From NCBI RefSeq assembly GCF_963169125.1, contig NC_084796.1:214027948-214091947 (forward strand): a stretch of 64,000 nucleotides of DNA. Reading direction: 5' to 3'. Under the pieces are notes generated by a model. It was not told where the DNA came from. It ran no database searches and saw nothing but the letters and a program-made list of their open reading frames with translations. Each line of letters opens with the position of its first letter. The stretch's first letter is position 1. A program made the position numbers and the translations under genes. This document shows, piece by piece, positions 44,320 through 55,701 of the stretch. This DNA is from Humulus lupulus (taxonomy: Eukaryota; Streptophyta; Magnoliopsida; Rosales; Cannabaceae).

Positions 44320-45056
44320 TTCAAGGCGTGGCCCTAATATTTGTGTTTAATGTATGTGTGAATACTTATAAATACTATGCTATGTTGTGTGTGATTATGA
44401 ATGAACGGCGAAGGCTGAGAACGGTGAAGGCCGAGAACAGAAAAGGCCAAGAACAGTGAAAGAACGCTGAGTGCAGGCCGCTAGGGCGAGACCCTCTAAG
44501 GGTACTATATCCACCTGCTTGGTGAAGGCCGCGAGCCCAGGGCCTAGTAACGCACCTGGGTCAACATAGACCGCTATATGTTTAATCTGTTGACTGTTTA
44601 TGCTGTATATTATTGGATCGGATTGTGATTTGTTATGCGTTGAGTTTTCTTGTTGGGCTTCGGCTCATAGGTGCTCTATGGTGCAGGTAAGGGCAAGAGA
44701 AAGGGCGATCAACCATGAGTTGGAGAGCGTGGAGCGGCGTATACATGTTCGGCCTACCTGGCTACCAAGGCCAAGGTTATTTTGAGGAATATGATTGTAA
44801 TGGTTGGTTTTGTCGCATAGGTCAACTGTAATCACATTTTTGAGTTAAAAAATAGTTTCAAACAATATTTGGGGATCCCAAATGTATAGCTTTTACCATT
44901 TTAATGAATGCCCAAATCTTTAATGATTAATATTATCAAATGTGTTTTTATTTCCATTTAACCACACTATTCAACCTAAAACCTCGGTTTGCAAGCTAGT
45001 GGCACATTTATAAATCACATGGTAATGACTCTAAGGTAGTAGGGCGTTACAACACC

Positions 45057-45546
45057 ATTAGGGTTATCCCTAATTTTCTCATTTTTTATTTAATTAATTT
45101 TTAAGACAATGTATTTATCCCAAAATAAATATTAGTTAATTCAAAATTAACTTTATCTTAAAAATATCAGTTTTAAATATATAAATAAATATCTTATTCT
45201 AAATAAGATAATTATTAATCTATCTTTATATATTAATCCAAACAAGATATATATTTATTTTAACCTATAGTTTTTCAAAATAAAAACTATATAGTTAAAT
45301 AATTTTTTAATTCATAATTAATCAATTGCCCATAACTATCACATAATTATTTCATTTCCCTAGAAAATTAATTCCTTTGTAATTAAGTCATTCTCTCTAC
45401 AAATCTTTCTTTTGAAATCCTTACCCTTAACAGTGTAGGGCACAGGTGATCTAGGGACCATGGACTTATAATACAAAGCTCCAATAAACCAGATTATGAC
45501 TTAAACTCTTTAATCCAATTATCTTATTTATTAATTCCATGATTAC
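45057..45546 (-). repeat. Copia A LTR, middle piece
   Basis: Continues the LTR after element D (ATTAGGGTTATCCC...). The phrase GGGACCATGGACTTATAATA and the following stretch recur at 52574 and 57567 in the other copia LTRs. It ends in the LINE target CATGATTAC (45538-45546). Confidence 0.75.
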
Positions 45547-45598
45547 AATAATCCCTAATATATTGTGTTCTTCTCTCTTGGTGATTCTCGCCGGAGCC

Positions 45599-46840
45599 AT
45601 GGCAAAGGGAGCTAGGAATGTGGGGAAAGCTAAGGCAAAGGGCAAAGTCAAGAAATCTGGACCTTCATCTTCTGATGGGATTATCAAAACTCGATTGATG
45701 GATGCAATTCGGGGGTTCAAGAGTTGGAAGTTATCGAGGATACGGGAGAGGTTTCTAAACAATTGGGTAGGGTTTTTTCTTCTAAGGAGACAGAGGAATC
45801 AGTAAAACGACAGGATGATTATCAACAGGAATTTGAGGATTGGTTGAGTGCTTCTACTCGAGCTTTGCAGGATGTGGATTTAGGTAAGAATCCTTCTTCT
45901 CTGATATTACGATCTCTCAATTCTGAGAAGATGCTGACTAGTTCGTGTGGAGATCAATCAACTGGACTTGAGACTCCTCTGACTCAGGAGAAGAAATTTG
46001 AAATTAAAATTGAATCAGAGGAGATTAACAACTGGCAATCTTCAATTGTTTGTTATTTAGTTGGATCTAATCCTCCAGTCAGTGTTCTGGATGGTTTTGT
46101 GAGGCGTTTATGGAAAGATAATGTGGATAAGGTAGGATTACTTTCTCATGGTATTTTCATTATCATATTCCACTATCTAGCATTTTGCGATAGGATTCTT
46201 GGTGGTGGTTATCTGTTCTTTGGGAAAAAAACCTCTGGTTATGAAACCATGGAACTCAGTGGATGATTTCTCTAAAGAGGATATTACATCAGTTCCTACT
46301 TGGATACAATTGGGTTGTTTGGATATCAAGTATTGGGGTGAACACTCACTCTTTAAGATTGTGGGGCAGATAGGGAAACCAATTCAAGGTTATAATATTA
46401 CCAAACTGAGGGATAGGCTTTGTTATCCTAGAATCCTTATTGAGGTTAGTTTGGATCAGAATTTTCCAACTAGAATTAGGTTCATGAATGAATTTGATCA
46501 GGAAATTGAGCTTCAAGTAGAGTATGAATGGGTTCCTATTGTATGTCAACATTGTTTTGGTTTTGGACATGAAACTCAACTATGCAGGAAGAAACAACAA
46601 GTCAAGCAAGAATTGGTGCCTAAGAAGAGTGTGGCAGAGCAAGTGTCGGTGCTGTCAACAGTTGACGAGGTTGGTTTTCAGAAAGTGATTAAGGGGACTA
46701 AAAGGCAAGAGTCTATGGCAATCCCAACTTCAGTGACAAACCAGTACTCTATGTTGGTAGAGGAAAATGTTACAGAGGAGATACAAAGGCTAAACACTGG
46801 AGGGGGGGGGGGGGGAGATCCCTTTATCTGCAATGGATAA
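45599..46840 (+). pseudogene. LINE ORF1 (RNA-binding, zinc knuckle)
   Basis: ATG at 45599 in the context CCGGAGCCATGG (MAKGARNVGKAKAKGKVKK), a basic start. Two frameshifts: the reading moves to a second frame by about 45760-46200 (SASTRALQDVDLGKNP, SEEINNWQSSIVCYLVGSNP) and then to a third (46199-46840). The third holds IQLGCLDIKYWGEHSLFKI, NEFDQEIELQVEYEWVPIV and a CX2CX4HX4C knuckle, CQHCFGFGHETQLC, at 46544-46585. This matches the DUF4283-zinc knuckle type of plant LINE ORF1. A run of 14 G at 46802-46815 precedes the stop at 46838-46840, which overlaps the ORF2 ATG. Confidence 0.85.
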
Positions 46841-47530
46841 AATACTCGGTTGGAATGTTTGAGGGATTAACAACCAGCACAAGCATCGTGAAATTAAGCA
46901 GTTAATCAATTCAAAGATAGTTGGGCTGGTTAGTCTTCTTGAAATAAAGGTGAAGAATAAAAATCTGGGGTCACTTTATTCAAGTTTATTTTCTGGTTGG
47001 TGTTTTACTAACAACAATCCTTGGATTGATAAAGGCAGAATAATTGTAGCATGGAATCCGAATATGTATTCTATTGATATTAGAGTATGTACTAATCAAC
47101 TAATACATTGTTTGGCTCAAGTTCCAAATCGGGCAGGAAGGTTTTTCATCACTTTTGTATATGGATTTAATGAGGAAATGGCTCAGGAAAGGTTGTGGCA
47201 AGACATTCAGAGATTGGCTTTGCATATTGATGATCCGTGGATGGTGGGAGATTATAATGAGATTATGTATCAACATGAAGAATAGGTAAAAAGGTCAGGA
47301 AAATAACCTCTTCAACATGTCGAGATCGTATGACCTCTTTTCAGTTGGAAGATTTAAAAATTTTAGGGTGTTTTTCTACTTGGAATAATAAATAGCAGGA
47401 TGATGAACGGGTATATTCAAAGATCGATCGTGCTATGGTTAATTCGAAGTGGATTGATACATTTTAGGATTCTGAAGCTGTTTTTCTTCCAGAAGGCATC
47501 TTTGATCACAACCCTATACTTGTATCTTTT
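46833..47530 (+). pseudogene. LINE ORF2, endonuclease domain
   Basis: ATG 46833 overlaps the ORF1 end (ATGGATAA). MDKILGWNV is followed by a TGA (46860-46862) where arginine is usual in these proteins, then GINNQHKHREIKQLINSKIV, GLVSLLEIKVK with the conserved glutamate. Later WIDKGRIIVAWNPNMYSIDI and WMVGDYNEIMYQHEE, a form of the GDFN block. Stops at about 47283-47285 and a frame change before 47540. The domain would nick target DNA to prime reverse transcription. Confidence 0.85.
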
Positions 47531-47539
47531 TATTTTGAG

Positions 47540-50163
47540 GTGAATTTGGGGAAGAAACCATTCAGATATTTTCGGATGTGGAAGGAAGCTACCTCTTATA
47601 AGGTCAAGGTTAGTACGAGTTGGAATGCACCTGTTTTCGGTACTGATATGTTTAAATTGGTTACAAAATTGAAGAGGCTAAAACAGGTCCTTTTAGCCAT
47701 TAATAGAGAAGGATTTCATGATTTACAACAGGCAAAACTTCAAGCAAAGCTACATTTGTTGGAGACCCAGGAAGCATTGCATAGAGATCCTCTTAATTCT
47801 ACTCTTATTAAGCAAGATCAGCTGGCTAGAGATAAGTTTGTTCATCTCCATAAAGCCTATACTCTATTTTTGGCTCAAAAAGCTAAAGCTTCCTGGGTGC
47901 ATAATGGAGATGAGAACACTCATATTTTCCATGCGTCCTTGAAAGCTAGAAGATTACAGAACAGAATTCTGTCAATCAAATCTGAGAATGGTAGTTGGGT
48001 AGATACACCAGAAGGAGTCAAAGATGCTTTCTTAGGATATTATCAAAGATTATTGGGGTCTAATTTGCAACACAGGAGGAAGGTTTCGCAGTCAATAGTG
48101 AACTTAGGCCCTGTCATTTATGAGGTTCACAATTGGATTCTTTCAGTAGAGTTCACATCTCAGGAAGTTAAAGAAGCCATATTTTCCATTTTAGGGATGA
48201 AAGCTCCTGGACCAGATGGATTTAGTAGTTCCTTCTATCAAGAAAACTGCCATTTGGTTGGCTTGTCGGTTAGTGCTGTTGTTTTATCATTTTTATCCAC
48301 GGGTAAGCATCTTAAGGAGATTAATGCCACATCCTTTACTCTCATTCTTAAGACAGTTTGCCCAGATAATGTAAGCGACTTTAGACCTATTGCTTGTTGT
48401 AATGTCATATATAAAGCAGCATCTAAGATGATTTGCTTAAGGCTTCGACAACTTTTCCCAGACCTGATTGGGGAGAATCAAGGGGGATTTGTTCATGGGA
48501 GATATATAGCACATAATATCATGATTTGCCAAGATTTAGTGCGTCATTATGGTAGGAAAAGATGCAAGCCGAGTTGTATGATTAAGTTCGATTTAAGGAA
48601 AGCTTATGACACCATTGAGTGGGATTTCATTGAAGAGATGCTAGCTGCTTTCAAGTTTCCACAAAAGTCTATCAAACTCATTATGATTTGTGTTAGATCA
48701 CCGAGGTTCTCATTGATGATCAATGGATCAATGCATGGGTTTTTTGCATCTAAACGAGGGCTGCAACAAGGAGATCCAATGTCACCATTGCTTTTTTTAC
48801 GTGGTATGGAATATTTGTCTCGAATTATGCTTGAAGTGGGATCTATGCCTAGTTATAAATTTCATGACAGATGTTCAATACTAAAACTAAATCATTTATG
48901 TTTTGCAGATGACCTTCTATTATTCTGTCATGGAGATTATATCTCTATTCTATGGATGCTTAGGGGCCTCAAACTGTTCTCTGGGAGCTCTGGTCTTTTG
49001 CCAAATGAGTCCAAAACTACTATTTACTGTAGTGGTATGGGTGAGTGTGAGGTTTGTAGGGTGCTGGATGTCTCAGGTTTCACCAGATGTAAGCTACCTT
49101 TCCGTTATCTTGGTATGCCGATCTATTCAACAAAAAATTCATCTGCAGAATGTGGGATTATATTAGAGAAAATGGTGCATAAGATTAAATGGTGGAGTAC
49201 TAGGAAGCTATCATATATGGGAAGAGCTACATTGATTAATTCAGTGCTCATTTACATTCATGCTTACTGGGCTCAAATATTGTCATTACCAAAGAAGCTA
49301 TTGAGAGATATTGAAGCCATTTGTAGGGCATTTCTTTGGAAAGGAATGGCTGTATACTCGGGGCTAGGTTTAGTTGCTTGGACTAATATTTGTCTCCTTA
49401 AAGCAACAGGAGGTTTGGGCTTCAGAAACGTCATTGACTGGAACATTGCGGCTCTGGGAAAATATGTATGGGCCATTGCAGCTAAGAAGGATAACTTGTG
49501 GGTTAGATGGATTCACAGTGTTTACTTGACTAAAGGGGACTTGTGGAAATATAGAACTCCATCAGATTGCAGCTGGTATTGGAAGAAATGAGTTGTTGTT
49601 AAAGACCGTTTTAAAGCCAAAATGGATATGTCATCCTTTATAGCAATGAAGTATAAGATTAAAGCAGGTCATGATATTCTCTTTGCTCCCCCACTCAAAG
49701 TTCATTGGAGAAATGTAGTTTGGGAGAGGCTTAGCATCCCTAAACATAGGTTTATTTTTTGGTTAGAGATGTTAAAGAAGCTCCGTACCAGAGAGCATAT
49801 TTGCAAATACAATGCACATCTGGATCAGTCTTGTTTATTATGTTGAGAGTACAATGAAGACATACAACACTTCTTTTTTCAGTGTTCATATAGCAAGTTT
49901 TGTTTGCTGGAAGTAAAGAATTGGCTGGGATGGAGTGCACAATCAGAGCAACACACACGGCTGCTTCAGTGGATTACCAAAGCGAAGCACTTGAGCAAAA
50001 TCAGAAAAAGTATTCTCACAGCTACTGTTGCCTCATTGATGTATCATATTTGGAGAGTGCGAAATGATGTTTTGTGGTCTCAAAAGATTTGTCATGTAAA
50101 TCATACATTAGAGGCAATTAAAAGGGATATTAAACCTAGAATGTACATGGCAATGCCAATTTA
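47540..50163 (+). pseudogene. LINE ORF2, reverse transcriptase and C-terminal domain
   Basis: One frame from 47540 to 50163 with only two internal stops, 49589-49591 and 49844-49846. The first 683 codons are open. RT blocks: ILGMKAPGPDGFSSSFYQEN, NVSDFRPIACCNVIYKAASK, IGENQGGFVHGRYIAHNIM, CMIKFDLRKAYDTIEWDFIE, KRGLQQGDPMSPLLFL and FADDLLLFCHGD (catalytic FADD at 48902-48913). All three catalytic aspartates are visible. The tail has VHWRNVVWERLSIPKHRFIF and CLLC, the zf-RVT region of plant LINEs, then a helical end. RT itself looks intact; the stops lie behind it. Confidence 0.92.
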
Positions 50164-50337
50164 GACAAGTAGTTCAGATAGGGATTGGTTTTCAAAATTG
50201 TAAGGCACACCTCATGTTTGTATAGTTATTAAGTCAGGGGGATTTTAGGAACTAGATTCAAAGGATGGAAATGTACATGATATGGTTTTGAGCAATACAA
50301 TGATTCTTATTCACCAAAAAAAATTTTACATGATTAC

Positions 50338-51055
50338 TCCACTATAAATATGGAATGGCACTCTAAGTATTTTTAGAATTATATTTACAGAGTTTTCTCT
50401 TGTACTCCATTGATATAATCAATAAATGTAGTTATGTCCTCAATTTATTGGTTCGTTAATTAGAGCTGGTCAAGATTACCGTTTTACCCTTCTAATTACC
50501 TCTTGATCCTTAAGTACCATTAATTCACTGGAGAATAATTAATCTACAATCAAATTCTATATTTGAGCTCAATAACTATTCAGTCACAGAATTAATTCTT
50601 AAGGGAGCAATATTCGATCCGTTAGGAAAGTATGGATTCCATTATTGTAATTTATGTTCCTAGTCATTCATGATATTGAATCTCCAAAACAAAAGTCATT
50701 ATCCTCATTATACTAAGAAATCATAACGAGTGAATCAAAAGATCCAATAATCACAAACAGGAGTCCATGAATACTCAGGATTTAGATTGATCTACAAATG
50801 ATCATCTATTATGATAAGAGTCAAATCTTTATGTCAAACGACAAGTTTATAAAGATAATTAATTCTTATTGGTCTTGTCATATATAATCTCTATTATGTA
50901 CAACACATTTACTAAGATGTCTATCCATGTTAGTAATCTAAATCCATATCACTTGCATCTCGTATGCTTAGTAAACCGCACTAGTAACCATTCATTAAAG
51001 ATTCCTTACTTTAATATGTTACTGACTATTTTATCCATTATATATGATCATACTC
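50338..51055 (-). repeat. Copia A LTR, right piece
   Basis: Resumes after the LINE with TCCACTATAAATATGGA, the same phrase as at 52675 and 57660. It does not reach the LTR start: at about 51055 it joins the RNase H coding sequence directly, so the polypurine tract and LTR start are deleted. Confidence 0.75.
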
Positions 51056-51476
51056 TCTAACCAGATGGCATTTCCTTTCTATATGATTTCCTCTCTTGTG
51101 GCTTCTTGGTTCCTTGGAGTTAGCTACTGCTCCATTGTTATCACAGTATAGGATTAGTGGCATATCCATATATGAAACTACTTCCAGATCAGTGTAGAAC
51201 TTTCTCAACCAAATAGCCTCCTTAGTCGCTTCATATGTCTCTATGTATTCAGCTTTCATGATTGAATCTGCTATGCTGGATTGTTTAATACTAATCTAGA
51301 CCACAGCTCATCCATCAAGAGTGAACACTAACCCAGACGCCGACTTACAACTATCTTTATTTGATTGGAAATCAGAATCAATGTATCTAGTAAGGTTCAA
51401 TTCGCCTCCTGAATATACAAGCATATAATCTCTCGTTCTCCTAGGATACTTGGGAATGAGCTTTACTGTTGGAGAA
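51056..51476 (-). pseudogene. Copia A RNase H
   Basis: Reads leftward: YPRRTRDYMLVYSGGELNL, SDFQSNKDSCKSASGLVFTL, then MKAEYIETYEATKEAIWLRK, FYTDLEVVSYMDMPLILYCD and NNGAVANSKEPRSHKRGNHI. This is the Ty1/copia RNase H with its YSD/SDFQ and A-E-Y residues. It stops at HLVRE, where about 40 codons present in element C (57865-57980) are replaced by LTR sequence. The right end meets the copia solo LTR at TTTAC; on the other side of that insert the RT end YQSNPGLEHC follows. Confidence 0.85.
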
Positions 51477-53580
51477 ACATTTAGAGCACGTAGAGAAATT
51501 GGTGTGGTGGGCCCATTGTTTTAGAAACAACAACAATAAAAAAAAAATTCATCACTCATATAAACAGTTTATATGAACAAGAAAACAATCCAGAGACATT
51601 AACATACAATATTATTAATCATGCAACAAATATATAAATATATAGCATATTTATATATATCATATAAACACAAAAAATTAAAGAACATAAACAATTACCT
51701 CTTGAAGCCTATCAAGTGCCCTTGAGTCTTTGTGTATATTTTTTTATCTTCCTATCCAAAGCTTTGAGCACTCAAACCACGATCTTCCATAGTGTTCGCT
51801 ACATCTCAAGATGTCTGTGGGCACATAGAGAACATGGTCTGAGAATGGCTAGAATAAAGAAGAAGAAAGAATTTTGTCTGACAAAAACTTTGAGAACTAT
51901 TATGAATTGTATATTATGTTGTATTGTTGTGTGTATTCTCTTCTTCTTCTATATAATATATATAGAGATTTATATTACTTTATTTTTCCTAAAATAATAG
52001 CAATACAATAATAATATCATAATGATGATAGGATTTGATTTAGGTAAATATCTAACTTACCAAATTTGAAAAAAACTATTTTCAAATTATTAAATAATTA
52101 AATAAATAAAATAAAAACAATACTGATACAGTATCATTGTAGTCATACACGCATGGCACAGTCGTTGGACTGTGTCATGCGTGGACTGCAATATCATTTT
52201 CGAAGATATTGCAATTTTCTTTTATTTGATTATTTCAAGATGACAACCATATTTCAAGATTTAAATTTTAAATTCAAATTGATGTTCATCATCTTTTAAA
52301 ATTCAATAAATCAAAATCTATTTTTTGACATACCAATTTTATTTTTTCCCACTCAAATAAAATAATTAATTTCAAAATTTTATTTATTTGTATATATGAA
52401 TTTCAAAATTTTACATATTTAAGTTAATAAATATATTTTTGAAAATCAATTATTCAACCTCAATTATCATATAATTGTATACTTGACCCGAACAATAAAA
52501 TTCTTCTCAAATTCCCAAATTACAGTTATACCCCTGCATAAACTCTTACCTTGATATGGTGTTGATAGAGCCACCCTAGGGACCTATGGACCTATAATAT
52601 CTAGCTCCAATAAATATTACATTATTAATCAAAGCTCTTTGATTAAATAATCATATTTATTAATCTCATAATTACTCCACTATACATATGAGATTGAACT
52701 CTTGATAATTACAGACATATATTTACTGAGTACTTTATTAAAGAATAAAGTGTCCATTGATATAATCATTACTTATAGCATTAATCCTCTAATAATGGTT
52801 CATAATTAAAAGGGAACAAAATTACTGTCTTAACCTTTTAGCTATATCATGTTCCCAGAGTACCATTGACTTTAATCTTGAAGGTTCTGTCACAATAAGT
52901 TTACGACGTGAGTGCTCACAACCTTTTCAGTTCCAAAAGCCAACCCAATAAGGAACCATTATTCAATCTATAAGAAGGTATAGATTCCATATCTGTTAAA
53001 CTACGTCCCCATCAATATACATCATTGAGTCCCCAAAACAATTATTCTTAGTCTGATCATTCTGACAAACCTTAACGCATGAATCAAAGGATCTGATGAC
53101 ATATATAGGAGTTCATAGCAACCTCAGGATTAAGATCATCATGCATATGATCATTGTTGATGTGTTTGATTAATACTATGAAACGGTGTTTAAACAAGTA
53201 TTAACAAATCACATCTGGTCCAGTTCTACATACTTTCGGCATGCAAAGTACCTCCACTAAAGTGTCCTACTACACTAGTAACCCAGATCTAGGTCACATG
53301 TATTCATAATACTAGTGGACCGTACTAGTAGTAATTAACCTAAAGATTCCATAATTTTATTTTACTGTGAATTGTTTTAAGTTTATTATCTTAATCTCGA
53401 TCCTCTCATACCAATATGAGATTAAGACCACATAGATAAACTTTGGAATTTTCTGACATTTAGTTAATATTATCAATATAATATCGAACATAGTCTATAT
53501 ATGTAATAATTCAATTCAATTATTTATTTCATTTTAAACATTTTTCAACTACAGTTGCTTTAAGGGCATTATTCCGAACA
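51477..53580 (-). mobile_element. Copia solo LTR S1
   Basis: 2104 bp, in plus orientation TGTTGGAGAAAC to ATTCCGAACA, with a perfect duplication TTTAC (51472-51476 and 53581-53585). It interrupts the copia A polymerase between RT and RNase H. The LTR is related to those of elements A and C: the CTATCAAG stretch at 51710, CACATAGAGAA at 51822 and the ATGGACCTATAAT block at 52584 all recur. Confidence 0.92.
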
Positions 53581-54700
53581 TTTACTGCAATACAGTGTTC
53601 CAAACCAGGATTTGATTGATAAAGACTCACAATCCCTACTGCATAGCATATGTCGGGTCTAGTACACAACATGGCATACATTATACTCCCAACTGTTGAA
53701 GCATAGGGATACTTTCTCATATCCTCTTCCTCGTGAGGTGTCTTAGGACACAGTTCCTTGGATAGGGTAATTCCATGTTTAGTCGGTAATTGACCTTTCT
53801 TGGAATTCTCCATAGAGAATCTTTCAAGCACCTTATCGATATAATTAGCCTGAGAAAGCGCCAAGAGCTTGTTCTTTCTATCCCTTAGGATTTGGATTCC
53901 AAGAACATAGCTCGCCTCGCCAAATCTTTCATTTGTAAATTTTCGACTAACCACTTCTTCACATTTGAAAATGTCTCTACATTTTTTCCAATGAGGACAA
54001 TGTCATCCACATAAAGAACTAGGTAAACGACTCATTTTCCTTTGATGTATTTGTACACGCATGCTTTATCGACATTCTATTCGAAGCCATATGCTTTAAT
54101 TGTTTCATCAAAGGTGATATTCCAAGATCTAGATGCTTAATTTAATCCATAATTGGATTTTAGCAACTTACACACCTTTTGATCTTCCCCATTCTTTATG
54201 AACCCTTTTGGTTGTACCATATAGATACTTTCATCAAGATAGTCATTCAAAAGGTTGTCTTGACGTCCATTTGCTATATCTCATAGTCATAGGTGGTAGC
54301 TATGGATAAGAGGATGTGAATGGAATTAAGCATGACCAAAGGAGAAAATGTTTCTTCATAATCAATACCTTCTCTCTGAGTGTAACCTTGCTTTGAAAGT
54401 CTTCACTTTCCCATCTACACCTATTTTCTTCTTGTATATCCATCTGCACACAATAGGCCTGACAACTTCAGGTGGATCTACAAGTTCCTAGACATAATTG
54501 GAATACATAGATTCCATTCTTGGTTCATGGATTCTTGTCATTTCTCCTTTATCAGGATCATCAATTGCCTCTTTGAAGGTTAATGGATCATCCTTGTCTG
54601 TATCAAAAACAAGAGCATATGCCTCATGTTCGTAGCGAACAAGCTGTCTCACAATCCTCCCACTACGACATTGCACCGGGGTTTCTTTTCTAGGAATAGT
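53581..54700 (-). pseudogene. Copia A reverse transcriptase
   Basis: Reads leftward from about 54700 (SGRIVRQLVRYEHEAYALVF). It contains a second, frameshifted part with the RT start, then KFTNERFGEASYVLGIQILR, DRKNKLLALSQANYIDKVLE, RFSMENSKKGQLPTKHGITL and MYAMLCTRPDICYAVGIVSL, ending YQSNPGLEHC at the S1 insertion. The core between about 54000 and 54480 has lost a continuous frame; the plus-strand text at 53996-54017 still encodes a degenerate version of the catalytic region on the minus strand. Several stops. Confidence 0.85.
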
Positions 54701-54715
54701 GGTTTCCTCAGTTTC

Positions 54716-55701
54716 TCATTGATCATTTAATGATGAAGATAAAGGTGATGGAATCTTATCAGCAGTGATTTCCTCCAAAACTACTTTGCTCCGAGGTTTA
54801 TAATTATTCATATAGTCTTGTTCAAGGAAGGTCGCATTTGTTGAAACAAATACATTTTGGTCCTTGGGACTATAGAAGTAACCACCTCTTGTTTTTGGAG
54901 CACGGCCCACAAAAATGCACACTTTAGACCTTGAATCAAGTTTCCCTGATTTAGGTCTAAGAACATGAGTAGGACAGCCACAAATGTGAAAATGGTACAA
55001 ACTACGTTTGTTTCCATTCCACAGTTCCAGTGGCATTATGCTTGTGGTCTTAGATGAGGCTACATTCAAAATGTAAGTCGTCGTTTGAAGTGCATATCCC
55101 CAGAATAAGAGAGGAAGTGAAGAGTAGCTTAACATAGACCTGACCATGTCTAACATGGTCTTGTTTCTTCTTTTAGAAACACCCATTTTTTGTGGCATTC
55201 CTGGTGCTGTGAGTTGGGATAAAATACCATGCTCCAGCAAGAAATCGTTGAATTCTAAATCCCAATATTCTCCACCTCGATCAGATCGAAGTGTTTTAAG
55301 AGTCTTACATAATTTCTTCTTAGCCTAAGCTTTGAATTCTTGAAACTTACCAAAGGTTTCATATTTCCTAAGCATTAAGTAAGTATGACCATATCTTGAG
55401 TAATCGTCAATAAAAGTGATGAAGTACTCATACCCACCTCTTGCTTGTACATTGATTAGACCACATACATCGTCGTGTACAAGATCCAAAGCTTCTTTAG
55501 CTCTATTGCCTTTTGCTAAGAAATGACGTTTGGTCATTTTGCCTTCTAGACAAGATTCACAAACCGGAAGAGTTCCAACTCTTAGTTCTCTCAAAGGTCC
55601 ATCTTTTGTTAACTGGTTTATCCTGTCTAGACCTACATGACCAAGTCTAAGATGCCAAATATATGTGTCATCCTCATTTGAAACTTTTTGTCTTTTGTTT
55701 C
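54716..55701 (-). pseudogene. Copia A integrase
   Basis: Starts inside the GAG-pre-integrase domain (KRQKVSNEDDTYIWHLRLGH), with the zinc residues H, H and CESC kept, then LEGKMTKRHFLAKGNRAKEA. Core: FITFIDDYSRYGHTYLMLR, TLRSDRGGEYWDLEF (second D kept) and GVSKRRNKTMLDMVRSMLSY, where the catalytic E is replaced by K. It continues through LELWNGNKRSLYHFHICGCP to YKPRSKVVLEEITADK. One stop near 55324. The right end is the chromovirus LTR copy 7, which interrupts it at 55702. Confidence 0.88.

Larger units (their letters stand above)
30629..45051 (+). mobile_element. Chromovirus (Tekay/Del-like) element D, full length
   Basis: LTRs 30629-32856 and 41868-45051, with flanks ACACT (30624-30628) and ACACC (45052-45056). 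The order is primer-binding site for initiator Met tRNA, gag with zinc knuckles, protease, RT, RNase H, integrase, chromodomain-like tail, polypurine tract. That order and the C-terminal tail place it among chromoviruses. It is the only copy of this family here with an interior. Two related solo LTRs and a mitochondrial fragment have gone into it. It carries many stops. Confidence 0.92.
41868..45051 (+). repeat. Element D 3' LTR with mitochondrial insert
   Basis: Begins ATTAACGTCCC (initial TGT lost) and ends GGGCGTTACA. It aligns with the 5' LTR once the roughly 990-bp insert at 43328-44319 is removed. A GC-rich cassette lies at 42848-42955 and CAGGTAAGAAAA at 43247-43258. Confidence 0.88.
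45547..50328 (+). mobile_element. L1-type LINE, near full length
   Basis: About 4.8 kb, flanked by the 9-bp duplication CATGATTAC (45538-45546 and 50329-50337), which falls inside the copia A LTR. It has two ORFs and a short A-rich 3' end (about 50314-50323 in CACCAAAAAAAATTTTA). ORF1 carries one zinc knuckle; ORF2 has endonuclease, RT and a C-terminal zinc-binding region. Damage is mild: a few stops and two or three frameshifts. Confidence 0.92.
29966..55701 (-). mobile_element. Ty1/copia element A, dismembered
   Basis: Minus-strand element whose 3' LTR begins (left end) with TGTTGG at 29966. Pieces in order: LTR 29966-30628, 45057-45546 and 50338-51055; RNase H 51056-51476; RT 53586-54700; integrase 54716-55701. 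The gaps are insertions: chromovirus D, a LINE, a copia solo LTR and, at the right, a truncated chromovirus LTR. Each of the first three has a matching target duplication. The gag and 5' LTR are missing, lost at the junction near 56976. Confidence 0.8.

Noticed and set aside
46346..46579. Minus-strand frame across LINE ORF1
   Set aside because: Antisense shadow of the zinc-knuckle region.
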